Made by a program: the position numbers and the translations under genes | Shown: positions 14,136-23,186 of the stretch, piece after piece | Layout of the letters: each line of letters begins with the position of its first letter | Numbering within the stretch: the first letter of the stretch is position 1 | Notes under the pieces: generated by a model | The model's input: the letters and a program-made list of their open reading frames with translations, nothing else | What the model was told of the DNA's origin: nothing | The model's database searches: none | From: Bugulina stolonifera | Lineage: Eukaryota > Bryozoa > Gymnolaemata > Cheilostomatida > Bugulidae | Length of the DNA stretch: 64,000 bases | NCBI GenBank assembly: GCA_935421135.1 | Contig: OW285189.1 | Coordinates: 12,979,072 to 13,043,071 of the forward strand | Reading direction: 5' to 3'

Positions 14136-14485
14136 TCAAGGACAAAAAGATGTCTTCTTACAAACCTTATCATTGTGAAATGCGTTTCTAACATGATAAG
14201 GAGTATAAGGATTGTGTGGGTAGTGTCTATGCTGTTTCCAGTATTTTCCCACCAACCAGTCTTGGCCCTTATTACAAAGTATATGATGTGTTGCTAACTA
14301 GGCACGCACAGCTGAGGTTGTTTCCATAGAAATTTTTGTCTACCAGCTCTGATTTTTATCTGCTGACTACAGCCAAGTCTTTTGAACCATTTAACTACTG
14401 ATGCAACAATTTTAGGTTCATATGTTTGATAGACTCGCTGCTCCTTTCTTGTAGAAATCTCGAAAGGTTATTTCCTCCTAGCAAG
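14136..14485 (-). pseudogene. Broken duplicate of the last exon of MRPL35
   Basis: On the minus strand this aligns with the last coding exon of MRPL35 (20521-20155) from the conserved TTTTAG acceptor to the same stop codon. It has an in-frame loss of 12 bases near 14252, a premature TAG (complement of 14298-14300), and a 1-base deletion near 14322 that shifts frame. More small gaps lie further upstream. The first two MRPL35 exons have no counterpart here, so the copy was probably never functional. Confidence 0.88.
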
Positions 14486-15023
14486 CTAAAAGGATGTGCA
14501 TGTACATGTAGGCCTACATGTATTTCTTTGGACAAGTTTATGTGAATGGAATATGAATTATATGCTTTTATTTGTTATTATTACCACAATTACATTGTAT
14601 ATGCTGTGTATGTACTGTATATTCTGTGTATAATATGTACATGCACTCAAATAATTATTTACACAAGTCACAGGTTGTAGCAACCATAGAGTTATTTTCC
14701 CAGAGACTCTGACACTCAGCATCTTTAGTTCTACCCATTGAAGTGTTTCAGTGGTTATACTGCCCTCCCTGGTTCTACCTAGTATAGCCTTATTTAACAT
14801 CTGCTGTATGGAGTTACTCTTCCCTGATTAAATGCTGCGTAGGTATCACACTAGTAAGACAATTCCACATATCAAACAATTCTAAGTGTTACAAGGCTGA
14901 TAGGAGTTGTCCTTACTTCTATTAAAGGAAACGCAACTCTCATAATTGTAGGTTGTAGAAGAAGACAATAAATGCAATTGGTTTGTGAAAGAGAATTCTG
15001 ACCAGAAATAAGATGGAAAGAGC

Positions 15024-15564
15024 CAGAGCTGGGTCCAAGTCATAGATTTGACTTGACTTGCCAAGTCAAATCACAAGTCGACTTGATTTGGACTTGCCAA
15101 CATTTTGACTTAACTTGACTTTGACTTACATATCAATGTGACTTGACTTGACTTGGATACATGAATGACTTGTGACTTTGACTTGGTTTCTGCCAAGTCA
15201 ATATAGAGGATAGAAATTTTGTACAGTCTCAACCGTAGTGCCAATATTGCTACACATATAGACTAGTTGTCATAATTGTATAACAGACATGCCAAGCTAC
15301 ACCTTGGCATAGTTTTTCATGTATTGGAATGTCTACTAAAAGAAAAAAGTGATGTTTTGAAAATTGTAAAATTTTTGAAGTTGTCTCTCACTTGACTTGC
15401 ATTTCGGCTTGCAAGCAGACAAGTCGACTTCGACTTGACTTGTGACTTGCATGACGGCTGACTTGACTTGATGCAGCACTGACTTGACTTGGACTTGACT
15501 TGCCTTTAAAATTTTAGGAATGACTTGACTTGTTGACTTGCAAGTCGACTTGGACCCAACTCTG
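15024..15564. mobile_element. Non-autonomous hAT-type element with ACTTG subterminal repeats
   Basis: Terminal inverted repeats are CAGAGCTGGGTCCAAGTC on the left and its complement with one mismatch on the right. A perfect 8-bp target duplication GAAAGAGC flanks it (15016-15023 and 15565-15572). Both arms are packed with GACTTG/CAAGTC iterations, the kind of subterminal repeat that hAT transposases bind. At 541 bp with no protein, it must be moved in trans. Confidence 0.93.
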
Positions 15565-15572
15565 GAAAGAGC

Positions 15573-16798
15573 TCCCCAAACAACCATGATTCTAGACTTC
15601 CATTCTCACCTGTGGGCTATCATTTAGGGGGCACTTGAGACACCCCTCAGTCTTGCTGTATGCCATCCAACATAAGTACCAAGGGTTTGAATAATTATCT
15701 AGAGATTAGCACACTGTGCTGTGATAATGTTAACTACCCATGATTTTATATAAGCTGTTGGTAGAAAGGGAACTATACTAGACTTTTTCCACTCTCTATT
15801 TGCCACCAATTGGATTAGAAATTAAATTAAAGTTCACCAGAGAATAGCATGCAATCTTATGGCTTTTTAGTTAATGATACCGACCTTTTAGCGTAATTAG
15901 AATGGATCATTTTATTTTTCTTCAATTTTTTGAGTTTCTAGAAATGCACATTACAGATGACAAATCTTGATCAATCCTTCTGTGTCTTGTCTATCTCTTT
16001 TGCTTCATATACTTATGTATAATAATATACAACATGTATAATATTTAATAATATGATACATGTACACTATGTATGTTTGTACAATAATATAGTTATACAT
16101 GTACATGCATGTACAATAATTCATGCTCATATATGTTTGTATGATATGTTTAGAGCTTTAGATACTATGCATAATATGCTTATACATGCATTATGTAGTT
16201 GTAGTTGTCATGTTATACATATTGTTATGTCTCGCACGACCATGCCTCCTCCAAGAAACGGTCAAATCTCTGGTTGTTCATGTTAACTCTAATGCATGTT
16301 TCAAACACTGCCCTGTTAACTATATATAATATATGTATATGAAAAATATATACCATACTTTGCATACTTGTACTGTATCATTCCTACTAATGTCCCTTGA
16401 ATCATCACCTATGTACCTTGTAAGTTATGGGGAAGCAAAGGACAGGACGATCCCATAAAAATAGCCATCAATAAACCATGGTTGAGAGTTCGTGCCGCCA
16501 TGGAATCATGGCATGCTATGCCTTTGAGGTATGGGTGATCCCCGAGAGGTGACTTACAGTCTGTAGATGGATTCCAATAAGGAGAAACACCCTGGAAGAA
16601 GCAGCAAAATATCAGCAGGGCACTCCCAGTCTCTCTTACTGGCTGCATTATATCACCATGATATGGAAGTCGTAAAGCATCCCTCAAAACTGTAACAGTT
16701 GATTTTAAACATGTCTTACAGAAAGTAAAAGCTGAGACCTGACTTGATCAGAAGCAGGCGCCAAAACTCAGTATTCTACCTCACCACTTGAGTTTGAA
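15573..16798. other. Intergenic DNA with one orphan exon-like frame
   Basis: No gene is recognised. A minus-strand stretch around 16640-16430 has an excellent acceptor (TTTTGCTGCTTCTTCCAG). About 58 open codons follow, beginning GVSPYWNPSTDCKSPLGDHP, and then a possible donor (CAAGGTACAT). No neighbouring exon was found. Confidence 0.3.
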
Positions 16799-16850
16799 GG
16801 GTGGTAGGTTGCCATCTAAAGGACTTAAGCTACAGCAGAGGATGAGTACT

Positions 16851-17055
16851 TAGGGCCTCTATGGCACTTAATCGCCTAGCACAGTGAACAGAACATGCTA
16901 TCTGGTAGCATGAATTCTGTTCACTGTGCTAGGCGATTAGGTGCCGTAGTCAGGGACCGGTATTTTCATGGATTTGAAACAAGTCTCTGACTGCTCAAAA
17001 ATAAATCCCTTGCTTTAAAATACATCATTATATAAAAATGGCCAAACCCCCTAGC
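16851..17055 (+). repeat. Family 1 SINE with inverted head, flanked by a target-site duplication
   Basis: Flanked by ATGAGTACT at 16842-16850 and 17056-17064. The first third is an inverted copy of the tRNA-like head, so that GCCTAGCACAGTGAACAGAA is followed by its complement with a short loop (about 16877-16942). The body and tail then follow in the normal direction (GGTATTTTCATGGAT, TCTCTGACTGCTCAAAA). Twin-priming during target-primed reverse transcription would explain the inversion. Confidence 0.85.
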
Positions 17056-17622
17056 ATGAGTACTACAGTATTAGTATTGCAACTACATGTATGATCTACG
17101 TGTAATTCACCCTTATAGCATCATTCCCATTAAGGTACATGTATGATTAGATCATACTGGACAGGGTACCAGCACCTTACAAACATATAGCATTGTAGTC
17201 AGGAAAGCTATGTGAAAATCTGAAGGAATTAGGGAGTTTAGAACAATAGTGGGAGCAGGGTCACAAAATCTGGAGTACCCCCCCCCCCCCCTAAATCTAG
17301 AACTTTGGCAAGTATGATCTACACTCTAACACTGTTAATGACACAATGGCACTGCTAATTATAGCAAATTGTTTAGCTTCTGGACCAGCTACCCGAATAC
17401 CACCAAATGGAGGTTTGGTGCATGACCACTCCACATCTCCATTACATTGACAGATTTCTGGGAGGATCCAATAATTGACAAAAGTACAAATACATGTAGA
17501 AGTAAACATCAACCAGTCAAACACAAAGTGAACAGCAGAGCCAACAGGTAGAGCTTATAACAGAAGACACAGCTTCTAAGAAATGCATTTTTTGAGCAAC
17601 TCAATATTGCCATAGTACAAGC

Positions 17623-19457
17623 CAGTGCTTTTTTTGTAGGGGCTCTCTGGGCTCCCGGGAGCCCCCTCAAAAAATCATGGTTTGTTGAGGGGGCTCCCGG
17701 GAGCCCTCTCAACAAATTGCTATTTTAAAAGTAAAAGTTTAAAAAGTAGCCATAGCCATAGCTAGGCATCATGTATGATCTGTATTCTATTAGAAACGTA
17801 CATGTACAGTGTACATGTTACCTGCTACATGTATATCAATATGCTATGGTGAACCCCAATGTTGGCTCATGATTCCAGACTATAAATACATGTATAACAT
17901 ACATGTATGAATTGTAGTGAGCAGCCAGCTAAGGAAAATAGCTAACCTTGCATGTGTCACTAAACTGAATGTGCTTTAAAGGGCCGACCCAATGTATTAG
18001 TGAATGATATGTATAATTGTATGTTTTTACCATTCCCTCTGCTCCCCCACCCCCCCCCAACTTGTCACATAAGACCGACCGCTGTACCTCGGCTCTCAGG
18101 TGCCCACAGTTATGTCCTAGTTGTCCTTCTCACCACTCCGTCAAACTATGTGTGTTAGAAGGACCGATTGACAGCTATTTTACATAATTAAAGTATAAAC
18201 ACATTTATTTTATTTTTCCCTGAGCTAATATGATTTATTGTGGTTTTTAATAACATTTATTTGAGCATCCATGATTCTGTTTAATTTGGTATGGGACCGA
18301 CCCCTGGTCCCCCCCACCCCCACAATCCCAAGACCCCTGGTAGCTCCCCCGCCAAAAGTGAGTTTACTATATAAATGAGTGTATTTTGCTGCAGAAGTCA
18401 GTTGTTCCTTGGACTGCAATAAAAACACTTTCATATACTTTGTGGTGCTTTTAGCTAGGAATCTATTAGCCTAGGTTCATGACAGAGCTGAAAGCCAGAG
18501 AAACTAGCATGGGGTCGCACCCATAAGGTTATCAACACAAGAAGGAACACTCGGACCTACCAGTCATAATAATAAGCAGCAAGTAGCTCATCTATCACTT
18601 AGTGCATGAAAAGTAGAGGGCCAATAGACCACTTACGGTCCTTCCCACATAACTACAAGTGTACGCAAAAACTTAACAATATAACATCTCAACGGCAGCA
18701 AAAAACCAAAAAGAACTGCGAGGCATTTAGCTTGAATGAGGAGGTTATCAAGATTAGCACAATATTCAACATCAGATTGGTAGCAATTAGCTTGAGAACG
18801 ATAAAAGCTGTGCAGAACTCTTTCAATAGCCTCTCTTCTTAGAGACACTGTAGCCTCTAACTCATTTATACATTCGGTCCTCCACTGGAGTTATTTGTGC
18901 CTAGACCCTATGTTATGCTACGCCATAACATGGTGAAGAAAAGGGAGGTACAGTGCAAGTGACGAAAATGCCAAATGCCAAACAGAATAACAGGGATGAG
19001 CAATTCCCTATTGTCCGGGAAATCTTAGCAAAATAACTCTAATCACTTATATGTATAAGAAGATTCGCATGCAGGGAATTTGTTTTTTGAGCAATCAGAG
19101 ACTTGTTTGACACCTATGAAAATACCAGTTCCTCACCAGGTTTGAACCCGGGACCTCTATGACACCTATTCGCCTAGCACAGTGAGCGGACCTACTACCG
19201 CTGCACCAGCTCAGCAACCTTATAAAAGGGAGCTTTGCCAGTGAGCAGTAGATATGCTCTGAGCCAACTGCACACAAAGCATCCCTCCTATTACGGCCAC
19301 CTTGCTATATATTCCTCAAAACATTTGACCATGAGTTCTATAATAATGTCAAGCGGATGCAGTAGGAGTACTATGCAGCATGTGTGAAGGTGAGAGCGGG
19401 GAGGGAACCTGAAATATGTAGGGAGCCCCCTCAACTGATCTTACAAAAAAAGCACTG
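17623..19457. mobile_element. hAT-type transposon, non-autonomous, 1.8 kb
   Basis: The exact 16-bp terminal inverted repeats are CAGTGCTTTTTTTGTA and TACAAAAAAAGCACTG. The flanking duplications GTACAAGC (17615-17622) and GTACAAAC (19458-19465) match at 7 of 8 bases. A subterminal palindrome of GGGCTCCCGGGAGCCC type lies at about 17649-17713. No transposase domain is seen. A family 1 SINE lies inside in reverse orientation. The element separates the copy B peptide promoter from its coding start, 21 bases downstream. Confidence 0.92.
19085..19230 (-). repeat. Family 1 SINE, reverse orientation, nested in the hAT element
   Basis: Read on the minus strand it shows GAGCTGGTGCAGCGGTAGTA (A-box region) and GGGTTCAAACCTGG (B-box). 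The body GGAACTGGTATTTTCAT and TCTCTGATTGCTCAAAA follow, as in the copy at 7255. Confidence 0.75.
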
Positions 19458-19477
19458 GTACAAACATTACAGTTACA

Positions 19478-19807
19478 ATGAATATCAACATATTTAGTGG
19501 CAACACGTCTATCACAACACAGCTTTTATTAAAAGTAAGTTCCAAATATAAAATATCGTAGGGATCCGATGGTTTTGTTTATTAGATTGCATACTGTACA
19601 GTGTTTACATCTTTTCTTTTCAAGATTGAGAAGTTTTAAAATTTATTCTGCTGAACAATGTCTCGCTATGTAACATTGAATGATGACATTTTGTAGATTT
19701 TGGCTGTAATATTCAGCCTTCAGACACTATCCACCGATGCCAGAGCAGTGATTAGAAAAAAGAGAGGGATAGCGGATGCAAAAGTAGCTGAATATAGAGC
19801 ATGGTAG
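19478..19807 (+). pseudogene. Truncated paralogue of the secreted-peptide gene
   Basis: Exons 19478-19534 and 19697-19807 are joined at a GTAAGT donor and a TTTTGTAG acceptor, in phase 0 like the first intron of the copy A gene. The product would be 55 residues: a signal-like segment ILAVIFSLQTLSTDARA, then RKKR and GIADAKVAEYRAW, then TAG. After the stop, homology to copy A continues (QCKEIACRL against NCEDIACGL), so the stop is premature. The spacer, second intron and the start of exon 3 seen in copy A are deleted, fusing signal and core in one exon. Whether the 13-residue C-terminal peptide is still made is unknown. I favour a decaying copy, given the hAT insertion upstream. Confidence 0.75.
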
Positions 19808-20154
19808 GCACTGCAGACTAAAACAAAGGGACAATGTAAGGAAATAGCCTGTAGGCTCTTACCTAATCATCTACTCTCAGGCTAGAAATAAGTTTTGTTA
19901 TTCTGAGACAGTAGCTTTGCTGACATTGAAGTTCTATAAATACCATTTTTTCTCTCATGATGATGTTGTATAAAATAATGTGAAATATTAATAATGCTGA
20001 TGCAAATAAAATTGACATAAGAAATAAAATACAAGTGTGGGTAGTCAACAGTTTATTTCCCCAAGTTACATGATTATATAAGTATATACAATGCTCTAAT
20101 TAAAAGACAAGAAACTATCAGTGATGAAACACTAAAATATCATAAACCATAATA

Positions 20155-21585
20155 TCAAGGATAAAAAGGTGCTTTCTTATAAACCTTGTCATTATGAAAT
20201 GCATTTCTAACATGGTAAGGAGCATAAGGGTCTTTTGGGTAGTGTCTATGCCTTTTCCAGTACTTCCCCACCATCCTTTCAAGCAACCAGTTTTGTCGCT
20301 TATTACAAAGTACATGTGTTGTTAACTCGGCCCGCACAGCTGGGGTTTTCTTCCATAGATGCTTGTGTCTACCAGCTCTGGTTCTTATCCACTGGCCACA
20401 GCCAAGTCTCTTGAATCGTTCAACCACTGATGTAACAGTTTTAGGTTTTGCTGATTTATACGATTGATAGACTCTGCTCCTTGCTTGTAGAAACTGCACG
20501 GGGTTGTTCCCACTTAGCAAGCTAAAACAATGTTTTTTGGATAAGTTCATGTGGATGAAGTACAAGCTCAAAAAATTAATGTTATTGCTAGGCCTAATAA
20601 TACACCAATAATTTTATAATATAGACTTACACGTAAAAAGTACTGCACAATTGATTTTTGTTTTAATTTGAGGCACATATATTAAATATCTCAGCATGGA
20701 GTCGCCCTCATGTGCTTGCAGGCAAGGGTAAATTCATATAAGAAGTTTCTGCTATGAAAATTAAGGAATGCTTGCGAAACAAGATTGAAAATAACAAAGG
20801 CAATAAATATGTCCCAATCAAATGGAGTTTCCCTCTCCTTGGATAAAAAGAAAACAACTCCAGTGATAGCAGGTGCAACACCACACAAAATAGCAATACT
20901 AAAATTTAATCCCAGTTCAACACCAAGGACAGTCAAGACCATGTAAAATATCTCAATAAAAAATACCGAGGACTTCCTTAATTTTTTCTATGCAGCGTTG
21001 AAACCACTAACATAATCATAGAGCCAATTAACACAACATAGAGATTTTAGGACCAAGCATAGAATTTATACTCCAGCTGCTTAGAAGTTTCTACAATGTT
21101 CTTAAAATTCTTATACTGACCTCTGACCCCTTTCCCCATTGGACAAAACTGACAAACTAATGAATACATAAATCAATGGGGTAATAGTACAAAGATTACT
21201 ATTAATGTTTATAACTGTATACTATTTAAAAAAATAAATATTAGTAATGAAGAGATCATACTTTGCTGTTATGCCACATCTTTTAGGTATGATACTGCTA
21301 GACTCTAGCTTCACACATTGGTATTGGGAAGGTTGCGATAGTGAACACGCTGTTGACATCAGTCTTGGCTGAATACTATTAGGTGTTGACAGAAGCTTTG
21401 AGCCATAGACGCTTGCAGACGTCCAGGTTTTAACTGTTACTAAAACAGAGAACAGATTCAATGAAAACAATCAATAGCCAAGCTGAGTGTTCCACACATA
21501 AATTTGTAGCTTTCATTGGACAATTTCTAACCTCTAGATTTTTGCAAAAGTTTTAAAACCTACTTCTTGACATCATTATAAGCAT
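20155..21585 (-). CDS. MRPL35: Mitochondrial large ribosomal subunit protein bL35m
   Basis: Three minus-strand exons, 21585-21564, 21439-21262 and 20521-20155, join in matching phases (1 and 2) and give 188 residues, the same length as the human protein as I remember it. The first 60-70 residues are rich in Ser, Thr, Arg and Lys and nearly lack acidic residues, as expected of a mitochondrial transit peptide. The ribosomal part begins about SAKPKTVTSVVERFKRLGCG, and continues with WIRTRAGRHKHLWKKTPAVR, HVLCNKRQNWLLERM and YWKRHRHYPKDPYAPYHVRN, which follow the animal MRPL35 pattern closely. The product is built into the mitochondrial 54S/39S-type subunit. The first coding exon is only 22 bases. 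A minus-strand AATAAA lies near 20056. A 31-codon open frame at 21711-21616 would be an upstream ORF if transcription starts before it. The last exon has a dead duplicate at 14136-14485. Confidence 0.92.
20691..20942 (-). other. Hydrophobic open frame inside MRPL35 intron 2
   Basis: An 83-codon ATG-to-stop frame on the same strand as MRPL35, entirely within its second intron. It reads as two hydrophobic stretches (FSIAILCGVAPAITGVVFFL and IFIAFVIFNLVSQAF) separated by a charged loop, like a small two-pass membrane protein. No family is recognised and there is no splice evidence, so chance cannot be excluded. Confidence 0.2.
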
Positions 21586-21770
21586 ACGACTAATTTACAC
21601 GAAGCTTTCTTTAGATTATTTAGTACTCGATGATGGCTCTTTACTCTGGGTAAAATACTTCGTCAATTTGGTATTGTCTAGCCTCCACTCCTCAGTTAGC
21701 GAGTATGCCATGTTATAGACAATAAACCGCTGCTACATAATATTATATTAGGAGCATGCGTCATTATTGG

Positions 21771-22080
21771 AAAGTGGTTAGCAGGGTCAGGTATTATATT
21801 CCAGTAGGGAACCTGAGTGGACACCTGGCCCTACCCATCCATAGGATTTCATTACGCAGTTGCCTGACTATTTGGATCCTTTGTGTAGTCAGTAGTTGCT
21901 ATTCCTGAGAGTGAGATCCCGCATGGTGGGGGAGAAAAACTGTTGTGGAAGGAATTTCCACTTGCTTCAAGGGGAGTGCCATGGTCACCATCCATGGCAC
22001 TCCCCTCGATTTTACTCTTGTTTGGACAGTAGATTCTGACTGGGTCAGGGTTATTAGCTCATCATGATCATAAGTTGATA
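21771..22080 (+). repeat. Dispersed repeat, copy 1
   Basis: This shares an ordered series of blocks with 38991-39265: GTGGTTAGCAGGGTC, CAGTAGGGA-CCTG, TGCCTGACTRTTTG, TTTTGTGTAGTCA-type, TGTGGAAGG, and CTCGATTTTAC followed by TGGACAG. It also contains a 14-bp perfect hairpin (21971-21984 with 21992-22005). The following 500 bases (to about 22580) are more GC-rich and may belong to the same unknown element. Confidence 0.7.
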
Positions 22081-23186
22081 ATAATGGTTATCTCATGATT
22101 GATATATATATTACATTACTCACAACCTTTATTTATATAACAAGCACTTCGTGCTTGGTCTGCGACGCAAGTCTTACTGCATTAGTTGCTCGCTTCGCTC
22201 GCATGATATGATGGCTTGTGTTCATGTGCTGTGGTCATGCATGTATATGATTTCTGTTGGTGCAGACATGTTACAGTGACCTCATGAGGAGTTGTGTTTC
22301 CTTGCATTAGGGGGACAACTCCAAGTACATAGCCTGAGTTCCAATATCTATTTGGCGGGTGGGATGGGTCGGGTACCCACACCGCCCTTGGTCAGTGCTG
22401 AGGACCTAAGGCTATGGCCCTGCTCCGACAGTGATGCCTGGGTACCCGATCCCAAGGTCCTAGTACCACTTGGAGCCGAGATCCTGACCGGCAGCATTGC
22501 AACATATTTATATTTTTTATGAGTTGTCCCGATTTTCGACCTCAATTATGATTGGAGGATGGCAGACCGCAGAAGTTTCGTCTTTTGTTATATGGTTATT
22601 ATTATTATTATAATGATATAATTAATATTAAATATACATCACATCTATTGTACTGTACATCAGATCACATGTATTATTGTACTTGTACATAATTATTATA
22701 TAATTAATATAAATAACGATGATAGTTGGTGCCAATACCTGCTGCAATTTTTCTAAGGAAAGCCATTCTGAATTTTCTAAAGCTAAGTTTTCAGTGCAAT
22801 GTACACAAGCAGCTCAAAACAAACTCTTGCTATTGTTTGCCATGGTAGCGTATACTGGACGAGTGTTTTTATCTTAATTTTCTAGAAGAAAAATTCGAGA
22901 CACTGCATAGCCTGTAGACAAGCTACAGGTCAAGACACAGCCCTAATCTGCTGTGCTCATCGTAATTGATTTAGAGTTACTGGACTAGGACCATAGGCTT
23001 TGTGTTACCAGCAAGTAGCAATTCCTATCAACCAGTCTCGCGCAGTCTCACCAATACGAGAAAGAAGTTTTCATTCGAATTTCCTGATGAATGTTTTGAA
23101 ATAATATTTGCTAATAACTTTCACCTACATTACAGCCCAGCAATACGCTGACGCAAGAACAGCTATATAAGACGACCTTAGGAGAT
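22081..23186. other. Upstream region of KCMF1 with a GC-rich patch
   Basis: 22290-22590 is unusually GC-rich and gives overlapping open frames on both strands; I take it as part of a repeat, not a gene. The rest is AT-rich. A TATATAAG at about 23164 lies too near the start codon at 23187 to be an obvious TATA box for it. Confidence 0.3.

Larger units (their letters stand above)
11047..14555. repeat. Segmental duplication copy A (secreted-peptide gene plus last exon of MRPL35)
   Basis: This block and about 16799-20575 align in the same order and direction. The shared left edge is at GGTGGTAGGTTGC (11047 and 16799). Next come the promoter and 5' UTR stretch (TTATAACA-AAGACAC), then the peptide exons, and finally the MRPL35 last exon in the opposite orientation. 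Homology fades just upstream of that exon, so MRPL35 exons 1 and 2 were not included in this copy. Confidence 0.8.
16799..20575. repeat. Segmental duplication copy B, interrupted by a SINE and a hAT element
   Basis: Direct duplicate of 11047-14555. Insertions of a SINE (16851-17055) and a hAT element (17623-19457) lie inside it, and both are absent from copy A, so they arrived after the duplication. It carries the truncated peptide gene and the functional last exon of MRPL35. Confidence 0.8.

Noticed and set aside
14136..14485. A second functional MRPL35 gene
   Set aside because: Premature stop, frameshift and missing 5' exons.
22292..22545. Overlapping ORFs on both strands in the GC-rich patch
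   Set aside because: Opposite-strand openness follows from base composition. The region appears to be repeat-derived, and neither translation resembles a protein family.
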